Shown: one piece after another, positions 40,993 to 50,693 of the stretch
Layout: every line of letters starts with the position of its first letter
Position numbering within the stretch: the stretch's first letter is position 1
DNA from: an uncultured Treponema sp.
GTDB lineage: Bacteria; Spirochaetota; Spirochaetia; Treponematales; Treponemataceae
Assembly (NCBI GenBank): GCA_900319625.1
Contig: ONPD01000002.1
Location: 62,001 to 126,000, forward strand
DNA: 64,000 nt
Direction of reading: 5' to 3'
Notes under the pieces: generated by a model
The model's input: the letters and a program-made list of their open reading frames with translations, nothing else
What the model was told of the DNA's origin: nothing
Databases searched by the model: none
Made by a program: the position numbers and the translations under genes

Positions 40993-42399
40993 ATGGCTGA
41001 AGAAAAATATGATTTTACTATCGAAAATCTGGGAAAGTGTACGGTAAACTCACCTATTAAGCTTTCCGCCGTTTTCGGAGATGGAACTGCTAACTATGTT
41101 ACAGATGATTCTTATATCATCAATCAGATTAACGTATACGACAGAACAAAGCCTGTCGTTCTTGATTCTTCAAATTTGATTGAAAAAGCAGGTCCTCGCC
41201 AGAAGATATATTTTGATCCAGCTCACGTTCGTGCAGGTATTTGTACATGTGGAGGTCTCTGCCCTGGTCTTAACGACGTTATCCGTGCTATCGTTCGCTG
41301 TTTGAACACACGTTACGGCGTAAAAACTGTAAAGGGTTACCGCTTTGGTTACCACGGATTCTTCCCTGAGGAAGGTTATGCTCCTCTTGATCTTGACCGC
41401 TACACAATTGATGATATTCATAAGATTGGTGGTACTTACCTTGGAACAAGCCGCGGTGGCGGACAGCGTGTAAAAGAGATCGTTGACTGCCTTGAGCGTG
41501 ATAATATCAATATGCTTTTCATCATTGGTGGTGATGGAACTCAGCGCGGGTCTTATGATATTGCCTGCGAAGTTGAAAGCCGCGGACTTAAATGCGCTGT
41601 TGTTGGTATTCCAAAGACTGTAGATAACGACCTTATGTTCATTGACCGCTCTTTCGGTTTCGAAACTGCCGTTCAGCGCGCTAAAGAAGCTGTTGCTGCC
41701 GTTCATATGGAAGCTGCAAGCCAGATTAATGGTATTGGTCTTGTAAAAATCATGGGACGCGAAGCCGGCTTTATCGCAACAGAGGCTGCTCTTGCAAGCC
41801 ATGAAACAAACTTCTGTCTGATTCCTGAAGTTCCATTTGAAATGGAAGGTGAAAACGGCTTCTTAGCTTGTCTTGAACGCCGTCTTGCAAAACGCGGACA
41901 CGCTGTAATCGTAGTTTCTGAAGGTGCAGGACAGGATTTGCTTGAAAGTACAGGCGCTACTGATGCTTCCGGCAACAAAAAACTTTCTGATATCGGTGTA
42001 TTCCTTAAATCTCAGATTGAAAAATACTTCAAAGAAAAGAAGATTGAAATCAATCTCAAATATATCGACCCTTCTTACCAGGTTCGCGCTTCTGTTACAA
42101 CAGCGGCTGACTCAATTTACTGTGAGCGTCTTGGAAACAACGCCGTTCACGCAGCAATGGCTGGTAAAACAAAGTGTGTAATCGGTCTTGTTCACGACAA
42201 GTTCGTTCACCTGCCAATTAAGGCTGTAACAGCTCACCGTAACGCAGTTGACCCTGAAGGTTCACTCTGGCGCGATGCTTTGGATGCTACTGGTCAGCCA
42301 ATCCTGATGGTAAACGATATGGAAAAAGCTCAGGCTAAGATGGCTGCCGCTTTGGCAGGTGCTAAATCTAAGCCAAGTGAACAGAAGAAAGGTAAATAA
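40993..42399 (+). CDS. pfkA: 6-phosphofructokinase (plant/trypanosome-type, probably ATP-dependent)
   Basis: A 468-aa glycolytic enzyme that phosphorylates fructose 6-phosphate. GGDGTQRGS carries Gly where PPi-dependent enzymes have Asp (GGDD), which favours [13 protein letters not shown] carries the substrate-site Lys and catalytic Asp region typical of the PPi-like sequence clade that includes plant and trypanosome ATP enzymes. MGREAGFIA and the N-terminal extension of about 85 residues also fit that clade. AGGAG precedes the ATG. A GC-rich hairpin (GGCGGC/GCCGCC) lies in the leader and a terminator follows. The phosphoryl donor remains a prediction. Confidence 0.9.
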   Translation: MAEEKYDFTIENLGKCTVNSPIKLSAVFGDGTANYVTDDSYIINQINVYDRTKPVVLDSSNLIEKAGPRQKIYFDPAHVRAGICTCGGLCPGLNDVIRAIVRCLNTRYGVKTVKGYRFGYHGFFPEEGYAPLDLDRYTIDDIHKIGGTYLGTSRGGGQRVKEIVDCLERDNINMLFIIGGDGTQRGSYDIACEVESRGLKCAVVGIPKTVDNDLMFIDRSFGFETAVQRAKEAVAAVHMEAASQINGIGLVKIMGREAGFIATEAALASHETNFCLIPEVPFEMEGENGFLACLERRLAKRGHAVIVVSEGAGQDLLESTGATDASGNKKLSDIGVFLKSQIEKYFKEKKIEINLKYIDPSYQVRASVTTAADSIYCERLGNNAVHAAMAGKTKCVIGLVHDKFVHLPIKAVTAHRNAVDPEGSLWRDALDATGQPILMVNDMEKAQAKMAAALAGAKSKPSEQKKGK

Positions 42400-42424
42400 A
42401 AAGAGATACTTTCATATGTAAGGA

Positions 42425-42452
42425 AATGCGGAGCGGAACTGCTCCGCATTTT
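42425..42452 (+). terminator. Terminator after phosphofructokinase
   Basis: A 10-bp stem (AATGCGGAGC/GCTCCGCATT, arms 42425-42434 and 42441-42450) followed by Ts. A good TATAAT box for the next gene lies at 42475-42480 without a clear -35. Confidence 0.8.
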
Positions 42453-42528
42453 ATTTATATTTAAGTTATTTAATTATAATAAAGTTTTTTCTTGTTTTTT
42501 CCTTTCTTATGCATAATAATTACTTATT

Positions 42529-44097
42529 ATGTTATTAAAAGTTTTCTTACTAATCGCCTTTTTTGTAATCTTTATTCAAGTTGGTATAAAGTGCCGCGGC
42601 ACTGGTAAAAATGTAAACGGCTATGTTCTTGGCGGCCGCGCAGTTGGTCCCTGGCTTACAGCCTTTGCATATGGTACATCGTATTTTTCTGCCGTAATTT
42701 TTGTCGGTTACGCAGGTCAGTTCGGCTGGAACTTTGGTGTGGCTTCCACCTGGATAGGTCTTGGAAACGCCTTTATCGGTTCTTTGATGCCCTGGGCAAT
42801 TCTTGGCCGCCGTACCCGCATTATGACCCAGCATTTGAATTCAAAAACAATGCCCGACTTCTTTGGAAACCGCTTTGGATCAAAAGGACTTAAAATTGCC
42901 GCTTCTGCAATCACTTTCCTCTTTCTGATTCCTTATACCGCTTCGCTTTTCAACGGACTTTCACGACTTTTCCGTATGGCCTTTAATGTTGACTATTCTG
43001 TCTGTGTCATCGTGATGGCTGTATTGACCGCAGTTTACGTAATTATCGGCGGTTATATGGCAACGGCCGTAAATGATTTTATTCAGGGAATTATCATGCT
43101 GGTTGGAATTGTTGCCGTAGTTCTTTCTGTTCTTTCTAAAAACGGCGGCTTTATGCAGTCACTTGCCCTTATGAGTGAGATTCCTTCTCCTGTTATGAAG
43201 GGTGTTTATGTTTCCTTCTTTGGACCGGAGCCCTTCTATCTTCTTGTAGTAGTTCTTTTGACTTCTCTTGGAACCTGGGGACTTCCTCAGATGGTAGGAA
43301 AATTCTACGCAATCAAAAATGAAAGATCAATTAAAATCGGAACTGTAATTTCTACCTTCTTCGCTACAATTGTTGCCGGCGGCTGTTACTTCCTGGGCGG
43401 TTTTGGACGCCTTTTCACAACTGCTGATCTGGTAAAAGCCCAGGGCTTTGACTCTATCATTCCGACTATGCTTTCCGGCCTTGGAGACTTTTTGATTGCC
43501 GTTGTCCTGATTCTGGTTTTGTCTGCATCTATGTCGACCCTTTCTTCCCTTGTTTTGACTTCAAGCTCAACCCTGACTCTTGATTTTATCAATTCCTTCA
43601 GAAAAAAGGATGCTTCAGAAAAACAGAATCTTGTAGTTCTCCGTCTTTTTGTTGCAATTTTCATTCTGATTTCTGCTGTAATCGCAATTGTTCAGGCAAA
43701 ATCCCGCGTAACCTTCATTGCCCAGCTGATGGGAATTTCCTGGGGTGCTCTTTCAGGTTCCTTCCTGGCTCCTTTCTTCTATGGTCTTTACTGGAAAAAA
43801 GTTACAAAGCCTGCCGTTGCAGTTTCCTTCATTTTTGGAACAGTATTGATGATTGTTCAGCTTTTGATTTCTATGAAACTTATTGCTGTTAGTGGCCCTG
43901 TTCTGACTCTGATTTTTAAGAATTCGCTTTATTCTGGTGTATTCTCAATGCTTTCTTCTTTAATCATAGTTCCACTTGTAAGTGCCTTTACCCAGAAAGG
44001 GGTGCCGTCAGATGTTGATAAGATGTTTGACTGCTATAATACCACAGTTATGGTTCCTGCCAGTGAGATTTTGATTGATTCAGAGGAAGGAAAATAA
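42529..44097 (+). CDS. Sodium:solute symporter family (SSS) transporter
   Basis: A 522-aa inner-membrane protein with about 13 hydrophobic segments. GGRAVGPWLTAFAYGTSYFS and LPQMVGKFYAIKNE fit the SSS family (proline/pantothenate/sugar symporters), as do the conserved sodium-site helix with SASMSTLSSLVLTSSS and GISWGALSGSFLAPF. Substrate cannot be told. It stands alone between phosphofructokinase and the J-domain gene. The ATG has no strong ribosome site. Confidence 0.9.
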   Translation: MLLKVFLLIAFFVIFIQVGIKCRGTGKNVNGYVLGGRAVGPWLTAFAYGTSYFSAVIFVGYAGQFGWNFGVASTWIGLGNAFIGSLMPWAILGRRTRIMTQHLNSKTMPDFFGNRFGSKGLKIAASAITFLFLIPYTASLFNGLSRLFRMAFNVDYSVCVIVMAVLTAVYVIIGGYMATAVNDFIQGIIMLVGIVAVVLSVLSKNGGFMQSLALMSEIPSPVMKGVYVSFFGPEPFYLLVVVLLTSLGTWGLPQMVGKFYAIKNERSIKIGTVISTFFATIVAGGCYFLGGFGRLFTTADLVKAQGFDSIIPTMLSGLGDFLIAVVLILVLSASMSTLSSLVLTSSSTLTLDFINSFRKKDASEKQNLVVLRLFVAIFILISAVIAIVQAKSRVTFIAQLMGISWGALSGSFLAPFFYGLYWKKVTKPAVAVSFIFGTVLMIVQLLISMKLIAVSGPVLTLIFKNSLYSGVFSMLSSLIIVPLVSAFTQKGVPSDVDKMFDCYNTTVMVPASEILIDSEEGK

Positions 44098-44143
44098 TTT
44101 TTTTGATTGAAACTTTTTAGTATTCTGTTTATTTTAAGTATAT

Positions 44144-44698
44144 ATGACTGATTACTATGAAGTGCTTGGTGTTTCAAAAAACGCCACGGCAGATGAAATC
44201 AAAAAAGCATACAGAAATCTCGCCTTCAAATATCACCCGGACAGAAATGCGGGTGATAGCGCAGCAGAAGAAAAATTCAAACAGATAAATGCCGCCTACG
44301 ATGTGCTGGGAGATGAGGCAAAACGCCGTAATTATGATCTTGGTTATTCGGATTATAACGCTTACGGTTCTCAGTCTTCCGGCGCAGAGCAGGCTCAGTA
44401 TGAGCAGGATCCTTTCTATCAGTGGTTTAATCAGGGAGCAGGAAACAGCCGCTCTTACGGAAATTATAACGGCTGGAATTATACTTACCGCCGTCGTTCT
44501 CAAAAACACCATACCCGGCGCGACTGGTGGTCAATGCTTTTGTCAAAAGCCGCCCAGACATTCTTCGGCCTTTTATTTTTCCGCTATGCAGTATATTTAT
44601 TACCTTTCGGCTTTTTCATCTGGCTAGGTGTAATGAGCAACGGCATCACCGGCATTTTCACCGCGGTAAGAGGATTAGTTAGGAGTTATAGTAAGTAG
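44144..44698 (+). CDS. Membrane-anchored J-domain protein
   Basis: A 184-aa protein. Residues 1-65 form a complete J domain with the HPD tripeptide (YHPDRN). A Tyr/Gly/Ser-rich linker follows, and one or two hydrophobic helices lie at about 140-170. It lacks the zinc-finger and client-binding domains of DnaJ, so it is a class III (DnaJ-like) co-chaperone that would recruit DnaK to the membrane. Confidence 0.85.
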   Translation: MTDYYEVLGVSKNATADEIKKAYRNLAFKYHPDRNAGDSAAEEKFKQINAAYDVLGDEAKRRNYDLGYSDYNAYGSQSSGAEQAQYEQDPFYQWFNQGAGNSRSYGNYNGWNYTYRRRSQKHHTRRDWWSMLLSKAAQTFFGLLFFRYAVYLLPFGFFIWLGVMSNGITGIFTAVRGLVRSYSK

Positions 44699-44732
44699 AG
44701 GGGAGAAGGAAAAGTCTTAGGGAGTGAAGTTT

Positions 44733-44764
44733 GAAGCAAAAAATGCGGGAGCATTTTTTGCTTC
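44733..44764. terminator. Bidirectional terminator between convergent genes
   Basis: A perfect 14-bp stem (GAAGCAAAAAATGC/GCATTTTTTGCTTC) with a GGGA loop between the J-domain gene and tyrS, which converge here. Confidence 0.85.
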
Positions 44765-44771
44765 GGAAGGT

Positions 44772-46007
44772 TTACTTTACATTACCAACGAAGTACTTTT
44801 TCTTACCGCGTCTGATAATAATTATTTCCCCTTCAATCGCCATATCCTTAGTAATGACTTTTGCCGGGTCATTGATTACTTCACCGTTTACGCTGATGGC
44901 ATTTCCACTGATGAACTCGCGGGCCTCTCGCTTTGACGATGCAATCTTATTGTTTACAAGAAGGTCTACAAGAGCAAGCTCTTCTGCAAAGTCAAAAGAA
45001 GGAACGCTCTTCATTCCGGATTTAATGTCTTTTACAGAAAGACCTTTGAAGTCTCCAGCAAAGAGCTTCTGGCTTACGTTTACAGCGTTATCAGCTTCTG
45101 CCTGACCGTGAATGTCTTTCACAACTTCCCAGGCAAGGGTCTTCTGAGCAATGCGGGTTTCCGGCGCTGCCTGCTGCTGAGCATAAATATCTTCAATCTG
45201 TTCTTTAGAAAGGAAGGTGAATACTTTGAGGTATTCCAGAACCTTAGAGTCATCAGAGTTGATAAGATACTGGTAGATTTCGTAAGGAGAAGTCTTATCC
45301 TTATCAAGCCAGAGAGCATTACCTTCGGATTTGCCGAATTTCTTTCCGCTTGGGTCAAGAATCAAAGGCATTGTAAAGGCATAAGCAGTCTTATCAAGGT
45401 TTTTGCGGATTAAATCAACGCCTGTTGTGATGTTGCCCCACTGGTCAGAACCTGCAACCTGCATGATGCAGTTCTTTTCCTGGTAAAGGTGCATAAAGTC
45501 GTAGCCCTGCAAGAGCATGTAAGAGAACTCTGCAAAGGTAATACCTGTTTCCAGACGGCGGCGGATAATATCCTTATCCAGCATGTAGTTTACGTTGATG
45601 TACTTACCGATGTCTCGAAGGAAGTTCAGAAATGTGTAATCCTTCATCCAGTCGTAGTTATCAACAAGTTCTGCAGTTGGAACAAGAGTTTTAATCTGAT
45701 TACGGATTCCGTTGATGTTTGCGTTTACTCTTTCTTCGCTGATGATTTCGCGTTCTGCTGTTGGGCGAGGGTCACCAATACGACCTGTAGCACCACCGCA
45801 CAAAAGAACCGGATGATGTCCTGCGTTTGCAAGGCGTTTTGCCATACAAAGAGAAGAGTAGTGACCTAAATGCAATGAATCTGCTGTAGGGTCAGTTCCC
45901 CAGTAAAAAGAAAATGGGGCTCCGTCCAGAACCTTCTGTAAATCTGCTTCTTCGCCTGCAACGTCTTTAATAAGGCCGCGCCATTTTAAGTCTTCGAATA
46001 ATGTCAT
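44772..46007 (-). CDS. tyrS: Tyrosyl-tRNA synthetase
   Basis: A 411-aa class I synthetase that charges tRNA-Tyr. The HIGH-like motif is LHLGHYSS, the KMSKS-like loop is KFGKSEG, and the substrate-site segment is QVAGSDQWGNI. A C-terminal S4 RNA-binding domain (about residues 345-411, SKREAREFI, GNAISVNGEVI) is present. The ATG at 46007 lies one base after the infA stop; a GTG at 46019 would overlap infA and is less likely. It forms an operon with infA. Confidence 0.96.
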   Translation of the reverse strand: MTLFEDLKWRGLIKDVAGEEADLQKVLDGAPFSFYWGTDPTADSLHLGHYSSLCMAKRLANAGHHPVLLCGGATGRIGDPRPTAEREIISEERVNANINGIRNQIKTLVPTAELVDNYDWMKDYTFLNFLRDIGKYINVNYMLDKDIIRRRLETGITFAEFSYMLLQGYDFMHLYQEKNCIMQVAGSDQWGNITTGVDLIRKNLDKTAYAFTMPLILDPSGKKFGKSEGNALWLDKDKTSPYEIYQYLINSDDSKVLEYLKVFTFLSKEQIEDIYAQQQAAPETRIAQKTLAWEVVKDIHGQAEADNAVNVSQKLFAGDFKGLSVKDIKSGMKSVPSFDFAEELALVDLLVNNKIASSKREAREFISGNAISVNGEVINDPAKVITKDMAIEGEIIIIRRGKKKYFVGNVK

Positions 46008-46008
46008 A

Positions 46009-46227
46009 TTAACGCTCACGGAAAATGATTCTTCCCTTGTTCAAATCATAAGGAGAAAGGGCAACCTTTACGCTGTCGCCTGGAACGATTCTGATGTAAT
46101 GCTTTCTCATTTTGCCCGAAAGGTGAGCCAGAATAATGTGACCGTTCTGCAATTCTACACGGAATGTTGTGTTAGGAAGTGCCTCTTTTACAATTCCTTC
46201 AACTTCAATAGCTTCTTCTTTTGCCAT
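46009..46227 (-). CDS. infA: Translation initiation factor IF-1
   Basis: A 72-aa protein of one S1/OB-fold domain, full length for IF-1, with [30 protein letters not shown], and PYDLNKGRI at the end. It binds the 30S A site during initiation. The pairing with tyrS in one operon differs from the common ribosomal-protein context. A good promoter lies upstream on the minus strand. Confidence 0.96.
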   Translation of the reverse strand: MAKEEAIEVEGIVKEALPNTTFRVELQNGHIILAHLSGKMRKHYIRIVPGDSVKVALSPYDLNKGRIIFRER

Positions 46228-46260
46228 GATTTACCTTTAAAAAAATAGATTAGAAAAAAG

Positions 46261-46289
46261 TTGTCTTTTCAACTTTTTGCGATTATATT
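46261..46289 (+). promoter_or_regulatory. Promoter of the dksA-like gene
   Basis: TTGTCT (46261-46266) and TATATT (46284-46289) with a 17-base spacer. The -35 box overlaps a 9-bp inverted repeat (46255-46263/46270-46278) that could be an operator or a hairpin. Confidence 0.6.
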
Positions 46290-46318
46290 AGTATATACAA
46301 ATTAAAAATTATTGACAA
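46290..46318 (-). promoter_or_regulatory. Promoter of the infA-tyrS operon
   Basis: The minus strand has TTGTCA (46313-46318) and TATACT (46290-46295) with a 17-base spacer. It directly abuts the divergent dksA-like promoter. Confidence 0.65.
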
Positions 46319-46337
46319 CACGAGAAGTGAGGGGATT

Positions 46338-46694
46338 ATGACTCAGGAATTTATCAACGAAATGGAAGCTTTGCTCCGTGAACAGAAAAAAACAATATTG
46401 GAATCTTTGGCCAGCCAGAGTGACGAAATGCGCGATTTAGTAAAATCGGTAGAGAGCGGAGACGAGGCTGATGTTGCGGCAGATGCAATCGACAGAACTT
46501 TGCTTACATCTCTGGGTTCTCAGGATGCAAACCGCCTTAAGCTGATTCAGAACACTTTTGAAAGAATCAGCCAGGGTAAATATGGTTACTGCGTTGCCTG
46601 TGGTAAAGAAATTCCGGAAGAGCGTCTTCGTGCCCTGCCTTATGCCCTTATGTGCGTAAACTGTGCAAGTGCAGAAGAAAGAAGAAATCGCTAA
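46338..46694 (+). CDS. dksA: DksA/TraR-type zinc-finger regulator
   Basis: A 118-aa protein: a long N-terminal coiled coil (about 1-70) and a C4 zinc finger (CVACGKEIPEERL, CVNC). The coiled-coil tip carries an acidic DEADVAADAID region. Such proteins bind the RNA polymerase secondary channel and work with ppGpp. GAGGGG precedes the ATG. It is shorter than E. coli DksA (151 aa), so the precise role is less sure. Confidence 0.85.
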   Translation: MTQEFINEMEALLREQKKTILESLASQSDEMRDLVKSVESGDEADVAADAIDRTLLTSLGSQDANRLKLIQNTFERISQGKYGYCVACGKEIPEERLRALPYALMCVNCASAEERRNR

Positions 46695-47551
46695 ATAATG
46701 ATATGAAGGTTGTTGGGAAGTGTTAATTCCTGATAACCTGTATTTTTAGCCAGTGCAAGGGCGCGGTCAAAAGCCGCGTCGATTTTTTCTGCCTGATGAC
46801 AGTCTGAGTTTATGCAGACAGGAACGCCAAGTTCATATAAAAGATTCAAAAAATATTCCGAAGGATAGACGTCGTCCATATTGCCGCGGGCGATGGCACC
46901 GGTGTTTATTTCGGCAATTACTCCGGCCTTTGCAATCGCTTTTGCCGTGAGTTTTACTTCTTCCTTATAAAAATCATCCTTTTCATCAAAAATGCCCAGG
47001 ACGCAGTTTCTCATACGGATTAAATCCGGGTGGCCTATAATGTCAAAATTGCCTTTTTCCAGCATCTGGCGCTCTGCTTCAAAGTAGTCGTGTACGTAGG
47101 AACGTGAATCAAGTGTGGACCAATCGCCGCCCTTGGTGTAGAAGTTTGCAATATTTGCGCGGACAGAGTCCGCGCTGTCATCAACCGTAAAATTTCCGCC
47201 TTCCTTTACAATGTAGTGAATTGAGCCAATCAGAAAATCCGGCTGGAAATCTTTGTAATCACCCTTTTTGTCCGGCGATGTGATATTTGGAATGTAGTCG
47301 GCTTCAAAGCCAAGCTGGATATCGATTTTATCTTTATAAGCTTCCTTGAGGCGGCGGATTTCTGCGCAGTATGCTTCAACGTTATTTACCGGAATATGCC
47401 AGGAACTTGAAAATGGGTACATGCTGTGACTTGAAAAACCCAGAATATCAATATTATGGGCAATAGCTGACTGAACCATCTCTTCTGCTGTGCTGTGGCC
47501 GTCGCAGAAGGTGGTGTGGGTGTGGAAGTTTGCTTTTTTTATGATCTTCAT
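46691..47551 (-). CDS. hisK: Histidinol-phosphatase, PHP family
   Basis: A 286-aa metal-dependent phosphatase that makes histidinol from its phosphate. It starts with FHTHTTFCDGH and carries other PHP metal ligands: FEADY, GSIHYI, GHPDLIR, and NSDCHQ near the C-terminus. Length and motifs fit the HisK type. It converges with the dksA-like gene (4-bp overlap of ends). The gene is away from hisB and hisG, so histidine genes are scattered here. Confidence 0.85.
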   Translation of the reverse strand: MKIIKKANFHTHTTFCDGHSTAEEMVQSAIAHNIDILGFSSHSMYPFSSSWHIPVNNVEAYCAEIRRLKEAYKDKIDIQLGFEADYIPNITSPDKKGDYKDFQPDFLIGSIHYIVKEGGNFTVDDSADSVRANIANFYTKGGDWSTLDSRSYVHDYFEAERQMLEKGNFDIIGHPDLIRMRNCVLGIFDEKDDFYKEEVKLTAKAIAKAGVIAEINTGAIARGNMDDVYPSEYFLNLLYELGVPVCINSDCHQAEKIDAAFDRALALAKNTGYQELTLPNNLHIII

Positions 47552-47554
47552 AAT

Positions 47555-48787
47555 TTATTTACCAAGTATGGAAAGAGCTTTCTGAACAAGAACCTGAGGC
47601 TTCTGAGGCTTTACCAGATAGCTTTTTGCACCTGAACTCAAAACCTTGATGATAAATTCCCGCTGAAGTCCCTGTGAGTAAACAAGAACCGGCGGTGCAG
47701 AAGGTTCATCCTGAAGGGCTCTCAAAACATTAAGTCCTGTCTGGTCCTTAAGAAGAACCTCATGGATTACAAGGTTAAAGTTTTCATCCTGCCATGAGTT
47801 CAAAAAATCCTGACCTGAAGTATAAGGAACACAATCGGCACCTATTTCAACAAAAGCGTTTTTGATTTCGTTAAGAGTATCAAGGTTATCATCGATGATT
47901 GCAATTTTAAGAACGGTTCCCGTTTTTTTGTTAAGAGCCTCTGAAGAAAATCTGGTGTCTACAGCGTCATTCTTGTCATAAGATGTTTCCGGCTGAGTAA
48001 GGATTTTATCAGTAATCAAATCAGAAACATTTGATGATCCGCCGGTTTCTACAAGGGAGCTCAAAACGCGCGGAAGGTTTGTTGAAAGTTCAATGTCAGT
48101 ATATTTCTGGTGGCCGTCTATAAAATCCCTCATATAAGGACTTAATGAAAGAATTTTTACATTATTATTTTTAATTCTCGGGCAGGAAATGATGTTATCA
48201 AGCAGGAATTCCAGATTGTAGCCGTCAACAAAACTCAGTTCAAGGTTTGTAAGCATTACGACGATTTTTGGAATGTCGATATTTTCGTGCTCAATCATTT
48301 CTGAAAGCTTGTAGCGCAGAAGTGCCAGCTTTTCACGGTTCAGACCTAGGGCAAGTTCAACAAAAATTACATCGTGGTTACGGTGAAGGTCGAGAACGCA
48401 GGGAGAATCATCCATAGCCAGTGGTGTGCCAAGCACTTTTCCGATTGATTCCAGCAGCATATCGAACTGAATTGGTTTTTCAAAATATTTGATTACGCCA
48501 TATTTTGCCAGTGATGCAATATAAGCTCTGTCCTGAATAGGGCCTGTAATGATTGTCGGAATAGAATTTGTATTCGGGTCAGCCAGTTTTTTTTCAAGAA
48601 ATTCGTGTTCTTCCGGAATCCCGATTCCCATATCAAAAATAATCAGGTTGGGAAGATTTGTAATCATCTTTGTAAATGAATCTTTGTGTTCCTGAGTGAG
48701 AACGACTTCAATCTGTTCTTCAGAAAGCTTTTGCCTCAGGTAATCACGGAAAAGAGGATTTTCATTGATGATCAGAACTTTTTTCAT
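47555..48787 (-). CDS. Two-receiver response regulator (pseudo-receiver at the C-terminus)
   Basis: A 410-aa protein from ATG 48787. Residues 1-120 form a receiver domain with the phospho-acceptor Asp in NLIIFDMG and the KP of KYFEKPIQ. The middle (about 125-260) is a separate alpha/beta domain of unknown type. Residues about 285-410 form a second receiver (IAIIDDN... SYLVKPQ) in which the acceptor site reads VIHEVLLK, with Glu in place of Asp. There is no output domain, so it probably signals through protein contacts. A longer start at 48919 is not supported. It is divergent from groEL. Confidence 0.75.
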   Translation of the reverse strand: MKKVLIINENPLFRDYLRQKLSEEQIEVVLTQEHKDSFTKMITNLPNLIIFDMGIGIPEEHEFLEKKLADPNTNSIPTIITGPIQDRAYIASLAKYGVIKYFEKPIQFDMLLESIGKVLGTPLAMDDSPCVLDLHRNHDVIFVELALGLNREKLALLRYKLSEMIEHENIDIPKIVVMLTNLELSFVDGYNLEFLLDNIISCPRIKNNNVKILSLSPYMRDFIDGHQKYTDIELSTNLPRVLSSLVETGGSSNVSDLITDKILTQPETSYDKNDAVDTRFSSEALNKKTGTVLKIAIIDDNLDTLNEIKNAFVEIGADCVPYTSGQDFLNSWQDENFNLVIHEVLLKDQTGLNVLRALQDEPSAPPVLVYSQGLQREFIIKVLSSGAKSYLVKPQKPQVLVQKALSILGK

Positions 48788-48935
48788 AGTAAATATTTTA
48801 TCATATTTTACCGGAAAATTACATAAAATTTTTACTTGCCGATAGAAGAGTTTTTTTATATCTTTAATAGCAAACAGTAAAATAAACCGCGGGAAAAGTT
48901 GATTTTCCTCCGGTCGCATATAGGAGATTTATAAA

Positions 48936-50561
48936 ATGGCTAAACAGTTATTGTTTAATGAAGATGCACGCAAAAAGCTGCTTTCTGGTGTAGAGCAGAT
49001 TTCTAAAGCTGTAAAAACAACACTTGGTCCTTGCGGACGTATGGTTATGATGGACAAAAAATACGGTTCGCCAGTAATTACAAAGGACGGTGTTTCTGTT
49101 GCAAAGGAAATCGAACTTGCAGATCCATTTGAAAACATGGGTGCTCAGTTCGTTCGCGAAGTTGCTTCAAAAACAAATGACGATGCCGGTGACGGTACAA
49201 CAACTGCAACTGTTCTTTCTTACGCTTTGGTACGCGAAGGTGTTAAATCGGTTGCTGCCGGTATGACTCCAATTGAAATTAAACGCGGTATTGATAAGGC
49301 TGTAAAAATTGCCGTTGATGAAATTAAAAAGAACGCAAAACCTGTAAAGGGTGCTGATGATATTACAAACATCGCTACAATTTCTGCAAACAACGACCCA
49401 GAAATTGGTAAGATGCTTGCTGATGCTATCGAAAAGGTAGGAAAAGACGGTGTTATCACTGTAGAAGAATCAAAGAACATGGAAATGACTGTTGATACTG
49501 TAGAAGGTATGCAGTTTGACCGCGGATATATTTCATCATACTTCGTAACAGACCGCGAGCGCATGGAAGCTGATTTTGATGACGCTTACGTTTTGATTTA
49601 CGACAAGAAGATTTCTGCTATGAAAGATCTTCTTCCAATTCTTGAGAAGGTAGCAAACGCTGGTAAGGCTCTCGTAATCATCTGTGAAGATGTTGAAGGT
49701 GAAGCTCTTACAACTTTGGTTTTGAACACAATCCGTGGAACAATCAAAGTTTGTGCTGTAAAGGCTCCAGGCTTTGGTGACCGCAGAAAGGATATGCTCC
49801 AGGATATCGCTATTTTGACTGGAGCTACTGTAGTTTCTGAAGAAGTTGGTCTTAAGCTTGAAACTTGCGGAACTGAAGTTCTTGGTAAGGCTAAGTCTAT
49901 TAAGATTGACAAGGACAACACAACAATCGTTGGTGGTGCAGGCGCTTCTAAGGCTATTAAAGACCGTGTTGCAGAAATCAAGACTGCTATCGAAAAGTCT
50001 ACATCTAGCTACGACAAAGAGCAGCTTCAGAAACGCCTTGCTAAACTTGCAGGCGGTGTAGCTGTAATCAATGTTGGTGCTAACACAGAAACAGAAATGA
50101 AGGAAATGAAGTTCCGTGTAGAAGATACAATCGCTGCTACTCGTGCTGCCCTGGAAGAAGGTATTGTTCCTGGTGGTGGACTTGCTTTGATTGAAGCTTC
50201 TAAGGCTCTTGAAACAATCCCTGCTGATTTGACAGAAGACGAAAAAGTAGGATTCAAGATTGTTCGCCGTGCATTGGAAGAACCAATCCGCCAGATTGCA
50301 GAAAATGCCGGTCTTGACGGTGCAGTAATCGCTGAACGCGCTAAGAACGAAAAGAAGGGTGTTGGTTTCAACGCCCGCACAAACGAGTGGGTAAACATGC
50401 TCGAAGCCGGAATCATCGACCCAGCTAAGGTTACATGTTCAGCTTTGAAGAATGCCGCTTCTGTTGCCGGAACTCTCCTTACAACAGAATGTGCAATTAC
50501 AGACATCCCAGAGCCAAAAGCACCTGCTGCACCAGCTCCTGACATGGGTGGTATGTATTAA
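48936..50561 (+). CDS. groL: Chaperonin GroEL
   Basis: The 541-aa, 60-kDa chaperonin subunit, full length. Signatures include [32 protein letters not shown] [14 protein letters not shown], and the C-terminal tail ending MGGMY. It assembles into a double ring that folds proteins with GroES. groES is not beside it, so it must lie elsewhere. TAGGAG precedes the ATG. The 148-base leader holds no CIRCE inverted repeat, so HrcA control is not apparent. Confidence 0.98.
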   Translation: MAKQLLFNEDARKKLLSGVEQISKAVKTTLGPCGRMVMMDKKYGSPVITKDGVSVAKEIELADPFENMGAQFVREVASKTNDDAGDGTTTATVLSYALVREGVKSVAAGMTPIEIKRGIDKAVKIAVDEIKKNAKPVKGADDITNIATISANNDPEIGKMLADAIEKVGKDGVITVEESKNMEMTVDTVEGMQFDRGYISSYFVTDRERMEADFDDAYVLIYDKKISAMKDLLPILEKVANAGKALVIICEDVEGEALTTLVLNTIRGTIKVCAVKAPGFGDRRKDMLQDIAILTGATVVSEEVGLKLETCGTEVLGKAKSIKIDKDNTTIVGGAGASKAIKDRVAEIKTAIEKSTSSYDKEQLQKRLAKLAGGVAVINVGANTETEMKEMKFRVEDTIAATRAALEEGIVPGGGLALIEASKALETIPADLTEDEKVGFKIVRRALEEPIRQIAENAGLDGAVIAERAKNEKKGVGFNARTNEWVNMLEAGIIDPAKVTCSALKNAASVAGTLLTTECAITDIPEPKAPAAPAPDMGGMY

Positions 50562-50586
50562 TAAGAAGTCTTAATTGACTGAAGAA

Positions 50587-50619
50587 AGCGGTTCGTCGTA
50601 AGGCGGGCCGCTTTTTTTT
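50587..50619 (+). terminator. Terminator after groEL
   Basis: A 9-bp stem with two G-U pairs (AGCGGTTCG/CGGGCCGCT) and an 8-base loop, followed by eight Ts. Confidence 0.85.
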
Positions 50620-50693
50620 GCCTCTGTTTTTATAGTTCCAAAAGTTGAAGGCTGCCTTTTTCGATGTTACAATTATAAAAATGGAGAAAAAGT

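Noticed and set aside
48788..48919. N-terminal extension of the two-receiver regulator
   Set aside because: The extra 44 residues are unlike any receiver start and cover the groEL-side intergenic sequence; the ATG at 48787 begins the domain exactly.
48788..48935. CIRCE (HrcA) operator ahead of groEL
   Set aside because: I looked for the TTAGCACTC/GAGTGCTAA repeat and found none.
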